64,000 nucleotides of DNA from Planctomycetota bacterium (GTDB lineage Bacteria; Planctomycetota; E44-bin39): positions 56,156 to 120,155 of the forward strand of contig SOJX01000076.1 in assembly GCA_004376375.1 (NCBI GenBank), written 5' to 3'. The notes beneath the pieces are model-generated. The model was not told the DNA's origin. It saw nothing but the letters and a program-made list of their open reading frames with translations, and did not search any database. Every line of letters begins with the position of its first letter. The first letter of the stretch is position 1. A program made the position numbers and the translations under genes. Of the stretch, positions 25,318-34,300 are shown in pieces.

Positions 25318-26187
25318 TTATTTTTCTTTCTCGCGTTTCTTTTCCAGTTTGCGCAGGTCTTTTTCGGATTTCTTCGCAACCGTCGTGATGAGCCGCGCCA
25401 GCACCTTGGCCTTCACGCGGGACGTGCCGACGACCTTGAGGACCTTGCCCGTCGCACCGATGAAGACAAGGGTCGGCGCCCTGCTCACGCGGTAGCGCTT
25501 GCGCAGCGTCCTGCTCAGCCGCGCGGTATCCACCTTGTAGCACTCGAAGCCGCCGCTGCGCAGGGCCTCGGTCACTTCCGGCTTGCAGAGGACCGCCTCG
25601 ATCTTCCGGCAGTTCTGAAACTGCTTGGACGCTTTCCCCGAATCGTCCGTCTTATCCTTCGTGAAGAAGTAGAGCAGCACGGGCTTGTTTTCTTCCTTGC
25701 CGCGGAGCGCGTCGAAATCGTCGAAGCACGTCCGCTTCGTGCTCTTCCTGACGACCACCTTGTTGCCGGACTTCTTGTCTTCCGCGGTTTCGTTCCTGGA
25801 ACCCTTAAGGAAACCTTTACCGGTAAGGGTGGTTTTTTCCTTCTTGGGCGTGGCGACCGGCCTGGCTTCCGGCCAGTTCAGGTATGAGCGCATTCCACGG
25901 CCACCGGTCGGGAACATCGGGGTAGGCCTTGCGCCGCCCGGCGGTGACGCCGGCGGTCTCGGCGCCGGACTGCTCGGCGGTCTGGGCGCCGGAGAGCTCG
26001 GCGGCTTCGGCGCAGGTGGTCTGGGGGTGCTGGGAGGCGGAGTCGAAGGCGGTCTGCTGGGGGGTCTGCTGGGCGGCCGCGACGGCGGACGCGATCCTCC
26101 TCCGCCGCCTCACCCGCAGGCGGGAAAATCCATCGCCAGCGCTACGATACACAGTGCTGCCACGAAAATCATGATTGTGCGTTTCAT
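25318..26187 (-). pseudogene. Thioredoxin-like lipoprotein gene with in-frame TGA after the lipobox
   Basis: Starting at ATG 26187, the frame codes a signal peptide MKRTIMIFVAALCIVALA ending in FPACG, then meets TGA at 26112-26110. It continues in the same frame with a Gly/Pro/Ser/Arg-rich linker (GGGGGSRPPSRPP) and a thioredoxin-like domain with the cis-proline-type motif VSRAPTLVFIG. Neighbouring lipoproteins have the same layout of lipobox Cys-Gly, then poly-Gly linker, then domain. The stop therefore probably arose from GGA to TGA. A downstream ATG at 25917 could start a 199-residue cytoplasmic product without the signal, but it lacks a good ribosome binding site. It is downstream of the CAP-domain gene in the first lipoprotein module. 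A sequencing error cannot be excluded. Confidence 0.7.
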
Positions 26188-26229
26188 CCGGTTACCTTTC
26201 ATTGGGCTTCAAAGGAAGTTCAGCCGATA

Positions 26230-26877
26230 TTATTCGCCGTACAGCAGGATCCAGTAAGTCGAGCCGTTGCCGGTGTCGGCCGCGCCGATGCCGATCTGCC
26301 TCAGCACGGGGCCTTCGCCGGGGTCGTAGTAATGGATCGCCATGCGGGCCGTTCCGCTCTTATGCAGGAAGTCGTGCTGCACGCCGTCTTTTTCCAGCCC
26401 GGTGACCTGGTAGTTGGCGGCGCCGAGGCCGTCGATATACATGCCCTGCGAAAACCTGGCCGGCATTCCCTTGGGGCTGCCGCCGCCGCCGCCCGCGAGC
26501 CTGTCCGCATCCGCCTGTGCCTGGTCGGCGAGGCTGTCGCTCCAGCTGTGCGAGCTGGGCCAGGTGATGTTGTTGTGATAATCCCCTTCCCAGGGCATTC
26601 CTTTCCACCTGTCGTGGTGCATGTAGCTCTGGCGCGTCGCGTTAATATAATCGTACATATCCTGCACCGTGGGGAAAGATGAACCGTCGCTGATGGTCGC
26701 CGTTCCGCCCCCGATATTTCCGCCGCCGGTGCCGCCTCCTCCGCCGCCGGTGCCGCCTCCGGCCGGAATACCACCGCCGCCGCCGCTCGATTTTCCGCTG
26801 CTGCCGCAGCCGTATGCCGCAAGTGTCAGGCTGAAGGCCGCCGCGATGATGATAATCGTTACTATCCGTTTCTTCAT
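26230..26877 (-). CDS. CAP/SCP-domain-like lipoprotein (module copy 1)
   Basis: This 215-residue protein has a signal peptide and lipobox LAAYGC, then a Ser/Gly linker (about residues 25-60) and a domain with YINATRQSYMHHDR and WPSSHSWSDSLADQAQADAD. That pattern fits the CAP (cysteine-rich secretory protein/PR-1) fold, including helix residues and the terminal WILLYGE strand. It is exported and probably tethered to a membrane. A close relative at 48468-49142 keeps the same order of lipobox, Gly linker and domain. AGGAGG precedes the ATG. It is transcribed after the STAS gene, and its biochemical role is unknown. Confidence 0.8.
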   Translation of the reverse strand: MKKRIVTIIIIAAAFSLTLAAYGCGSSGKSSGGGGGIPAGGGTGGGGGGTGGGNIGGGTATISDGSSFPTVQDMYDYINATRQSYMHHDRWKGMPWEGDYHNNITWPSSHSWSDSLADQAQADADRLAGGGGGSPKGMPARFSQGMYIDGLGAANYQVTGLEKDGVQHDFLHKSGTARMAIHYYDPGEGPVLRQIGIGAADTGNGSTYWILLYGE

Positions 26878-26923
26878 TATCCTATCCTCCTGAAGGATGC
26901 CTGTTCACGAAAGCCGGACTTTC

Positions 26924-27220
26924 TCAGGATGCGGCAAGCTCGATATGCGCGAGCTCGTCGTCGCTTACGCCCTTTACGGGCGGAATTATGTCGACGCTCA
27001 GGCTGCCGTTCTGCTCCCTTATCCAGTCGAAGACCCGGATGCCCAGCGAGTCGACGGAGGTGGTTTCCCGGAGGTCGAGCACGATCTCTTTCCCCCCCTC
27101 CTCCACGACCGCCTGCAGGAGCTCGAGCCCGTCTCTGGCCGTGTGGCCGGTGAACTTGCCTGCGACGCGCATCTCCAGTTGACCGTTATCCGTGTAAGCG
27201 AATGAAAATGTTTTTTTCAT
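26924..27220 (-). CDS. STAS-domain protein (anti-sigma-factor-antagonist type, module copy 1)
   Basis: Read from ATG 27220 with AGGAGA upstream, this 98-residue protein has the STAS pattern VAGKFTGHTA, IVLDLRETTSVDSLGIRVFDWI and a C-terminal helix. The Ser of VDSLG is at the position phosphorylated in SpoIIAA-like proteins. Such domains switch partner proteins, often kinases or phosphatases, through this serine. It sits between an esterase-like and a CAP-domain lipoprotein gene. The second module at 48468-50374 has the same three gene types, with the STAS gene last. Its partner is not encoded beside it. Confidence 0.88.
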   Translation of the reverse strand: MKKTFSFAYTDNGQLEMRVAGKFTGHTARDGLELLQAVVEEGGKEIVLDLRETTSVDSLGIRVFDWIREQNGSLSVDIIPPVKGVSDDELAHIELAAS

Positions 27221-27242
27221 CACACTGTCTCCTGTGTTGTTT

Positions 27243-28091
27243 CTACTGCCTGGTCTTTCCGGTGAAGAACTTGAGCGCTTCCATCAACTGTGTCGAGCTG
27301 CCGTGCTTTTCCGCGCCGGGACCGCTGTAGGGCGCGTCGGCGGGGAGCCTGTAGTCCGCGCCCCTCATGCCGTCGACGATGGCCTGCGCGAGCGCGAACT
27401 GCCCGCCCGGGCCCGCGTTGCCCCACGGCTGGAAACCGATTTCGGACGCGGTCTTTTCGGGCGTGCCGGAAGCGATAACGTCGTTCGCCCAGTAGGCTGC
27501 GAAGTATTCCTGCCTGAGTTTGAAGCCGAGCGAAATGGCCGCGGTCGTGCCGGCCGATTCGCCGAGGAGGCACATGCGGTCGTTATCAATGTTGAACCTG
27601 GAGCGGACGTCGTCCATCGCATCGGCGCCCGCCTGGCCGTTGCCCCTGTACCTCGGTCCGTCGAGCACGGCGCAGATAAAACTGCCCAGGCCGGGGATTA
27701 CGGTCATGAGGTTCCTGATGTTGGTGGTCATCTGGGCACCGCCCTCGGTTCCGCTGTATACAATGAGAAATTCGTTCGGCGTGCCCTCGCTGTATGAGCC
27801 GGGGACGATGAGGTTGTAGGTGACGCCGCTCGGCGTTGTCACGCTTCCGCCGCTTGCGCCGCCGGTGCCCTGCGATGAACCGCCGAACGGGAGGTCGGTT
27901 GAGCCGCCGCCGCCGTTGCCCCCTCCGCCGCCGGTGCCGGTACCGCCGGTGCCGGTACCGCCGGTGCCGGTGCCGCCGCCGCCGGAAGGTGCGCCGGTGC
28001 GGCTGGATTTATGACTGCTGCCGCAGCCGGGGGTGATAAAGATGAGTCCGAAAATCACGATAATGGAGGCAAAAATGGTCATCCGTTTCAT
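27243..28091 (-). CDS. Alpha/beta-hydrolase (esterase/PHB-depolymerase-like) lipoprotein, module copy 1
   Basis: The start ATG 28091 is chosen because AGAGGAG lies directly upstream and a signal peptide follows, with lipobox ITPGC; a longer upstream frame is not supported. A GTG/GGN-rich linker leads to a hydrolase domain with nucleophile elbow GESAG, preceded by VYSGTEGGAQM and YNIDND-like segments. The domain resembles secreted esterases of the LpqC/polyhydroxybutyrate depolymerase type. The copy at 49212-50051 is about two thirds identical by eye over the domain. It is the first gene of the module and lies about 60 bases downstream of a sigma54-like promoter. Confidence 0.83.
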   Translation of the reverse strand: MKRMTIFASIIVIFGLIFITPGCGSSHKSSRTGAPSGGGGTGTGGTGTGGTGTGGGGGNGGGGSTDLPFGGSSQGTGGASGGSVTTPSGVTYNLIVPGSYSEGTPNEFLIVYSGTEGGAQMTTNIRNLMTVIPGLGSFICAVLDGPRYRGNGQAGADAMDDVRSRFNIDNDRMCLLGESAGTTAAISLGFKLRQEYFAAYWANDVIASGTPEKTASEIGFQPWGNAGPGGQFALAQAIVDGMRGADYRLPADAPYSGPGAEKHGSSTQLMEALKFFTGKTRQ

Positions 28092-28151
28092 GATTTCTCC
28101 TCTCATTGCTGGATGTTGATTTGTTTTATTGGCCATGTGGGGGGATATATA

Positions 28152-28167
28152 CTCAATATCTGTGCCA
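28152..28167 (-). promoter_or_regulatory. Sigma54-like promoter, module copy 1
   Basis: On the minus strand the sequence reads TGGCACAGATATTGAG. It fits the -24/-12 spacing of sigma54 promoters (TGGCAC-N5-TTGC), with GA in place of GC at -12. The same 16 bases, with two changes, lie upstream of the second module at 48404-48419. The window encodes two sigma54-activator proteins. Confidence 0.6.
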
Positions 28168-28214
28168 AACCAAGCGGGAGCGGGGGGCGAATCATATAAG
28201 GGTATGTATTTCAA

Positions 28215-28349
28215 GCTGTTGTGCGAATTAATATTCCGGGAGGCCGCAAAAACGGGGTGAATTTATGCGTTAAAATAATTAACGGCCCGGCAATGTGTTA
28301 AATATATTAACACTACTCCGGCCGCATTATTTATCTATGCCCTGAAATC
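28215..28349. other. AT-rich intergenic region
   Basis: No gene is seen. CTACTCCGGCCGC at 28315-28327 matches the last codons of the large kinase gene (31342-31355 region) over about 13 bases; see also 29502. Confidence 0.4.
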
Positions 28350-28653
28350 GGGTGCACTCCAGAAATGTGGGTAAAAATATCGTTGGGCTGCAAAAGTGTT
28401 ACCATCCTCTTAAGAATCCATACTTAGACCCATAAGGTCCCATGGAATTGGAATGGCGTTTTTCCCGCGTGTCAATCCATTTATGCGGTATCCAACAATT
28501 GTCTTATTCTGGTAAGACAATACTACAATTATTGGAATCTGTATTGCTGAATGCGAGGGAAAGCAATAAAAGGCCTAAAAAGAATAACGGTTCGCAGCGA
28601 GGCCGTGCAAAAGGTTCGACAGGAAATTCTACCCACAAAACTGGAGTGCACCC
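28350..28653. mobile_element. Inverted-repeat-bounded 304-bp element (MITE-like)
   Basis: GGGTGCACTCCAG...GTGGGTA at 28350-28373 is matched by its reverse complement at 28630-28653 (21 of 24 positions). A third, more diverged copy of the end lies at 29587-29610. The interior holds an 80-codon open frame (28442-28684) without a ribosome binding site that I do not call as a gene. The layout fits a small non-autonomous element or a remnant of one. Confidence 0.5.
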
Positions 28654-28749
28654 CCCGAAATCCATGAAATCTGAGATCGCTTGATATAATATCGTGATTA
28701 AGCTAGACTGGTAACATGATACGTCGCTCCTGTATCGAAGGAGAAGATA

Positions 28750-29469
28750 ATGACTAAGAGATGGTTTAGTTACCTGATCTTACCATTGCTCGTCATAATA
28801 TGTACCCTTTCATGCTCAAGTATAGAGAGAGCTAAGGCAGAGATGAATATAATATTTGACATGTCAAACAAGAAGAAACTGGACTATCTGGACGATCACT
28901 GGAGTTCAAAAAAGGTAATCGAAGATGTATCACGGGATTCACTATGGACAAGAAGCAAAGAATCCGAAGTGAGATTAATTACAGGAGATTCAAAAGAGCC
29001 TGCAGGATATCTGTTATGTAAAAGAAAACAAAGTAGACCAGGTCCATGGCATGGCGTGGCAAAGTCTATACGGAATACCGATGTTCTGGTAATCGAATTT
29101 GACTTATTGATCAATGGAGACGTTCAAATCGGTAAGAATGATCTTCCGTCAAGGATGGTGACACTTTCGCAGGGCGGGGTTGGGGGTGGCGTCCACGCGC
29201 TTGCGATTGGTGATTGCAATAAAATTCTATTACAGGGCCAGGAGATCGGATTGTCCATGGAAAAAGATGTTTGGCAGCACTTTTCAATGCGGGTTGACCT
29301 GCATTTCCGCCTTTGGAAAGTTACCGCATCTATTAATCGTAAAACATATAAAAGAGAAAGTCACCCTATTTTCTCGAAAGATTTCTTGGAGGATCCAGTT
29401 CTGTATGTGTGGTTTACTGGAGATCGTACTGATGCGGCTTTCAGGAATATTAAAATATATTCAAAATAG
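28750..29469 (+). CDS. Putative lipoprotein, unknown function (possible lectin-like beta-sandwich)
   Basis: This 239-residue protein has a signal peptide with lipobox TLSCSS and a good GAAGGAGA ribosome binding site. The mature part is beta-rich with segments such as VIEFDLLING and WQHFSMRVDLHFRLWKV. This pattern is reminiscent of concanavalin-A-like laminin G folds, but I cannot confirm a family. The gene is AT-rich compared with the regulator genes downstream. It lies between two copies of the TACCCACA/GGGTGC inverted-repeat motif, so it may belong to an acquired segment. Confidence 0.72.
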   Translation: MTKRWFSYLILPLLVIICTLSCSSIERAKAEMNIIFDMSNKKKLDYLDDHWSSKKVIEDVSRDSLWTRSKESEVRLITGDSKEPAGYLLCKRKQSRPGPWHGVAKSIRNTDVLVIEFDLLINGDVQIGKNDLPSRMVTLSQGGVGGGVHALAIGDCNKILLQGQEIGLSMEKDVWQHFSMRVDLHFRLWKVTASINRKTYKRESHPIFSKDFLEDPVLYVWFTGDRTDAAFRNIKIYSK

Positions 29470-29501
29470 CTGTCAATTTCGTAATCCATGACCTGAATAC
29501 G

Positions 29502-29535
29502 GGCTACTCCGGCCGCGGCATTTTCCATTTCTTTC
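29502..29535 (-). pseudogene. Remnant matching the 3' end of the large kinase-sigma54 gene
   Basis: On the minus strand the end of this stretch encodes KRKKWKMPRPE followed by TAG. This is the exact C-terminal sequence of the regulator at 31345-36678, with about 31 of 33 bases identical. Upstream the similarity stops. This is either a truncated second regulator or a short duplication that flanks the inserted operon at 29703-31317. Confidence 0.65.
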
Positions 29536-29586
29536 GCTTACCGAGAATAAGGCTCTGCCGGCCAAAAGATACGTGAGCTAAAGACC

Positions 29587-29610
29587 TACCCACAATTCCA
29601 GAGCGCACCC
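29587..29610. repeat. Third copy of the TACCCACA...GCACCC end repeat
   Basis: TACCCACAATTCCAGAGCGCACCC-like sequence matches the right end of the 28350-28653 element at about 19 of 24 positions, in the same orientation. Confidence 0.55.
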
Positions 29611-29702
29611 GTGAATCCGTAATGAACCTATTGACACTTGCCGCTATAACAAGTAAGATGTTATTAGCATACATAGTATAAGAATAAACAGGGAAGTGCG
29701 GA

Positions 29703-30332
29703 ATGCCAGATATTATTCATGAAAGCTGCAATTTTTTAATCAACGGCGCATGGAATCCTGCAATATTTACCATTGAGTGGCTTTCAGAGAATTTTAGCAG
29801 CTTACTTGCCAATCACGAGTTTGAGACCCAGATGAGGCTGGGTGGTCCTTCCGAATTTCGGCAAAAAGTAATTCATAAGAATAAAGAGTATGAGGTTAAT
29901 ATCTATCCGAATCCATCGAGATTGCTTTTTCAACCCGAACAAGTTAACGAAAAATCTCTTGGTTTCATACAGGAATTAAGCAGCCAAATAGTGCATACAT
30001 TAGAACATACTCCCTTAACCGCTGCCGGAAGCAACTTTGTTTACAGACTTACGCAAGGGGAACGCTTCTGCGCAAATGAAATTGAAAGATCTGAGAAACA
30101 AAAAGAAACATTTGCCATTGCCGGTCTGGAGGAACTCACTTCGAAAAAGCTTCAATACACGTTTTCTTTCCCTGAATATGAGATAAATATTATTTATAAC
30201 TTTCTTGGAGATTCAAAAACCCTTCAATATAATTTTCATTATGAACATAAGCAAGTGCTGGCAATTGAGAATGTTATTTCAGACTTTGCCAGGTCCATGA
30301 AGTTTAATGAGAAACTCATAAAGGAAAACTAA
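29703..30332 (+). CDS. Hypothetical protein, first gene of an unknown three-gene operon
   Basis: This 209-residue acidic soluble protein has no signal peptide. It alternates beta strands (YEVNIYPNPSRLLFQ, YEINIIYNFLG) with helices and ends in a long helix. I do not recognise a family. Weak similarity in style to TIGR04255-type proteins is only an impression. A GGAAGTGCGG ribosome binding site precedes the ATG. Its stop abuts the ATG of the next gene. AT-rich composition and flanking repeat fragments suggest recent acquisition. Confidence 0.68.
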   Translation: MPDIIHESCNFLINGAWNPAIFTIEWLSENFSSLLANHEFETQMRLGGPSEFRQKVIHKNKEYEVNIYPNPSRLLFQPEQVNEKSLGFIQELSSQIVHTLEHTPLTAAGSNFVYRLTQGERFCANEIERSEKQKETFAIAGLEELTSKKLQYTFSFPEYEINIIYNFLGDSKTLQYNFHYEHKQVLAIENVISDFARSMKFNEKLIKEN

Positions 30333-30902
30333 ATGAGCGTTACATACGAGGCAAATGCGAAAAGAAAAACAGAGGAATTTGAGCCAGCACAAGGATACGG
30401 CAGAGACAATGTATTATATGAGCAAAACTTTGATGACTCTTCGAGCCACACCAGGGAAATGCCCCAGTTTTTGAAAGAAGAATGGGCGCATGTCTCGCCA
30501 GGCAAATTAGATGAGTGGCGAAATTTAAAACCCATTGAATACAGGAATACAAGTCCAGTCTATCGCCACTTAAAAAAACTATTGCTTGACTTGCTTCCGT
30601 TTCCAGAGTATTTCAAGCGAGAAGGCATTTCACCTCCGAATATTGCATCAAAGAATTCAGCCTTGACTATCTGTTGGGAGATATACGAATGTTATGGAGA
30701 ACTTCCGATTCGAATTTCTGCTACAATAGAGGAAGGAGTATTTATTCTATATAAAACCAACAACAGATCCCTCAGCATTGAAGTATATAATAACCTGGAG
30801 ATAGCTGCGCTCGCAACCAACGAGCCAAATGGCGACATATTACATTGTGAAGATATATTCAACAGAGATATTGGGAACGCTTACCGTGCCTATAAGGGAT
30901 AG
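30333..30902 (+). CDS. Hypothetical protein, second gene of the unknown operon
   Basis: This 189-residue protein begins immediately after the previous stop (TAA then ATG), so it is certainly translated in coupling. It has a charged N-terminal 60 residues and a C-terminal half with LTICWEIYECYGELPIRISATI and FILYKTNN, probably an alpha/beta fold. No motif is recognised. The C-terminal coding sequence overlaps the next frame. Possible roles include an antitoxin or an accessory factor, but nothing in the sequence shows this directly. Confidence 0.65.
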   Translation: MSVTYEANAKRKTEEFEPAQGYGRDNVLYEQNFDDSSSHTREMPQFLKEEWAHVSPGKLDEWRNLKPIEYRNTSPVYRHLKKLLLDLLPFPEYFKREGISPPNIASKNSALTICWEIYECYGELPIRISATIEEGVFILYKTNNRSLSIEVYNNLEIAALATNEPNGDILHCEDIFNRDIGNAYRAYKG

Positions 30903-31317
30903 TTTTAATCATCTATTGTTTATTCTAAAGTTGAAATGTTACTTTTATAATTCTCGCGATTACAAGCCAAATGAGAAACTCTACAGAGGCTTTAACCTCG
31001 AACAACTGGAGGAGGATGGTTGCAGGTTGGCTTTTGAACATATAAAATCCGCAAATGTCTCATACAATTGGAGTCGTTTCTCCAAACCAAAATCCGTGCG
31101 AAAAAGAAAAAACGGAAAGCCTACCGATGGATGCTTCTCCGTTACCGTAGAGACATCGAAATATGACAACATGGCCAACCCTTACCATGATCCAATCAAA
31201 TCGAATTACTCTCATACCGAAGTCAGGCTTAGAAAAGACTTCACGCGAGCAGCAAAGAAAAGGTGTCGGCATTACATTAGAAGAAATCACCATATTGAAA
31301 TTGAAGCTCTTGCCTGA
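30829..31317 (+). CDS. Hypothetical basic protein, third gene of the unknown operon (start uncertain)
   Basis: This frame of up to 162 residues overlaps the previous gene by 74 bases if ATG 30829 is used, and no ribosome binding site precedes it. GTG 30886 or a frameshift joining it to the previous gene are alternatives. The C-terminal half is rich in Lys, Arg and His (KKRCRHYIRRNHHIEIEALA), which suggests nucleic-acid binding. I recognise no family. It ends just before the 3' end of the large regulator on the other strand. Confidence 0.55.
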   Translation: MATYYIVKIYSTEILGTLTVPIRDSFNHLLFILKLKCYFYNSRDYKPNEKLYRGFNLEQLEEDGCRLAFEHIKSANVSYNWSRFSKPKSVRKRKNGKPTDGCFSVTVETSKYDNMANPYHDPIKSNYSHTEVRLRKDFTRAAKKRCRHYIRRNHHIEIEALA

Positions 31318-31344
31318 CTAATATACTCAATTCTTTACAAAGTT

Positions 31345-34300
31345 CTACTCCGGCCGCGGCATTTTCCACTTCTTTCTTTTCTGCCAGAGGTTCGTGCGGG
31401 TGATACCGAGTTTTTCGGCGAGCTCGGTCTCATTGCAGCGGTTCTGGTGGGAGAGGATGAACTCTTTCGTGTATTCTTCTATCGAAAGCTCGCGGGTGAC
31501 GGCTGCCTGCGTCTCGGACGCGTATTCCAGGTCGTGCATCAGGTTTTCAACATCGGCGGCATCGATGTGGCTGCCCGAGATTATGAACGCCTGCTGGAGG
31601 ATGTTCCGAAGCTGCCGCACGTTGCCCGGGTAATTGTAGCTCACCAGCCGGGCGAGCGCCTCGGGCATTAACTGCTTCTCGGGCGATTTCTGCTCGGCCG
31701 CGAACTCTTTCAGAAAATGTTCGGCCAGGAGCGGGATATCTTCGCTCCGCTTCCGCAGCGGCGGCAGGTCGACCAGGACGACGTTTATCCTGTAGAAAAG
31801 GTCTTCGCGGAAACTTCCCTGCTCGACGAGCTGCTCGAGCGGAACGTTGGTCGAGCAGACCAGGCGGATGTCGACGGGGACGGGCAGCGTGCTGCCGATC
31901 CTTCGGACCTCGCGCTCCTCGATAACGCGGAGCAGCTTGACCTGCATCTCGAGCGGCATCGAGCCAATCTCGTCGAGGAAAAGCGTCCCCCTGCCCGCGG
32001 CCTCGATGAGTCCGGCCTTGTTCGCGTCCGCGCCGGTGAACGCGCCCCTGACGTGGCCGAAAAGCTCGCTGTCGAGGAGTGTCTCGGCCAGCGCGCCGCA
32101 GTTTATCGAGATAAACGGCGCATCTTTGCGGCTGCTGTTGTAATGGAGCGCCTTTGCGACAAGCTCTTTCCCCGTCCCGGTCTCGCCGTATATGCAGACG
32201 GTCAGGTCGGTGTCGGTGACGGAGTCGAGGACGCGGAACAGCTCGCGCATCGGCTTTGCGCGCCCCACGATGTTCGTGTAGCGGTAGCGGGTCTCGGTTT
32301 CCTCCTGCAGTGAGCGCATCTTGATCTTCAGCCGCGCCTGCTCGACGGCATTCGCGATAATGGGCGCGACGCGCCCCGCGAAGGCCTCGACGAGGGCGAG
32401 GTCGGCGTCCGTGAAGGCGCTCACAAGCGACGTGGAGTCGAGGTAGACCACCCCTGTCGCGCGCCCTTCGTGGACTATCGGCATGCTGAGGACGGAGCGC
32501 AGTCCAAGGTCTATCACGCTCCTGGCCTCGCGCAGCGATTCGTCGAGGGCGGTATCCGCGACAAGCACGGGCCTGCCGGTTCGCAACACTTCCCTGACCA
32601 TGGTATAGCTGGTCTCGTACTCGGGCGACGTGATTTCCTCGTCGAGGATGTTCCGCGCGGCAAGGTGCCTGAGGTTGCCGTCCCCGTCGACGAGGATAAT
32701 GAACCCCCGCCCGGCGCGGGTGAGGTCGAGCACCATGCCGAGTGCGAGGTTGAGGACTTTCTCGACGTCGGGCTCGGCGGCGGCGAGCCGCGAAACCATC
32801 CCGAGAAGCGCAAGCCCTTCGCGCGCGAGGACGCGCCCGTCCACGCCCGCAACCTCGAGTATCTCCGCTTCCAGCAGCAGTTCCTCCCCGGATGCGCCCG
32901 GTTTCGCCGGCTTCGATTTCTTTTCGTCGGCCTGCTTTTTCAGCGCGTCCAGCACGCGGTAAAACGGGGAAGAGCGGAGGCGCGGCTTTTTATATTTTCC
33001 GGGCAGCGCGGCGGCAACCCTGTCAAACACGCCCTCCGCCTCGCTGATATACTGAACGGCGAGCGCGATATCATCGGCCGCGAAAGCGGCCCCGGCCGCG
33101 GCCGCAGCCGCGTCGAATACGAGTACGACGTTTTCCGCCCGGCGGGCCTTTACCAGCGCTTCGCCCAGGACCGCAAGCGCGTGCGCGGCCGTGCCGGCCT
33201 TCAGTTCGCTTCGCGCGTTCATGATTTCAACGCGTATAAGGTCGGGGACGCTGAGCCGCTTTGCTCCCAGCGCGGCCAGTATTTTTTTCGCCTGGCCGGT
33301 TTTCCCGGCGGCGATAAGCGCTTCGGCCTTTGCAAGCCTGATGCTCCGCTCCGCGGGGCCGCGCAGCTTCAGCTTTTGCGCCCGCTCTACAAGTTTCAGC
33401 GCTTCGCCGCCTTTTCCTTCCACCGCCAGCAGCCGCGCCGAGAGCGCGAGCGCCTGGCCGACCCCCACGGGATTGCCGGGCTTTGAAATCGTGCGCGCCC
33501 TGGCGAGGTCTTTTTCAGCTTTCTTGAAATCACCGCAGAGGAAAGCAGAAAGATACGCCCTGTGGAAAAGGGCGATTGTCTCGGAGGTCTTCGCGTCCGC
33601 CTCCCGGGCCAGCTCGAGCGCTTTTTCGATATCGGCAAGCGCGGCTTTCGTATTCCCGAGAGCGCTATGGGCCCTTCCGCGGGCCGTAAAGGCGTCCCGG
33701 ATAATGAGAGGATTGGAGATTTTCCGCGCGCTCTCGAGCGCCTGCCCGATTGAGTGCAGCGCCTCCTTCGTCCGGCCGAGCGCGAGGTGGAGGTCGCCCG
33801 TATTCAGCAGGGCGCCCCCGTGGCTTAATTCGTCGCCGTAAACCTCGAACAGGTGCTTCGCCGCGGTGTGGGAGTCGAAAGATTTTTCGTATTCGCCGAG
33901 GTCCCTGAAAACAAGGCCCATGTTCGCCTGCGCCACACCCGTGCCCAGGAGGTTGCCCGCCTTCTCATGCGCTTTCCGTGAAAGGCGGTAATGCTCGAGA
34001 GCTTTCGAGGGTTTCCCGTCGTGGAGGCAGACGGTGCCGAGCAGGTTGTGCAGGTGCCCCGGGAGCTCCGGCCCGGTCTTCCGCCTGAGCACCATCCGCG
34101 CGCGCTTCGCGGCATCGGCGTAACGCTCGCTCCGCCAGTCAATGTGGGCGAGCGAGTTGTCGAGGTAATCGACCTTCTTTTTCTCGCGGCGCGACGCGTA
34201 GATGCGGCGCGCCTGAAGCAGCAGTTTGCGCGCCTCCCGCATTTCGCCCTTGAATTCCGCTATCCGCGCGGACTCCTCGAGTATTTCGGCGCGGTACTTC

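Noticed and set aside
26110..26112. TGA read as an amino acid (recoded genetic code or selenocysteine)
   Set aside because: TGA is used as a regular stop at many tight gene overlaps (for example TGATG at 1432 and 2922), and no selenocysteine insertion hairpin was recognised. A nonsense change or read error is more likely.
28442..28684. 80-codon frame inside the inverted-repeat element
   Set aside because: No ribosome binding site, no motif, and it runs into the right inverted repeat.
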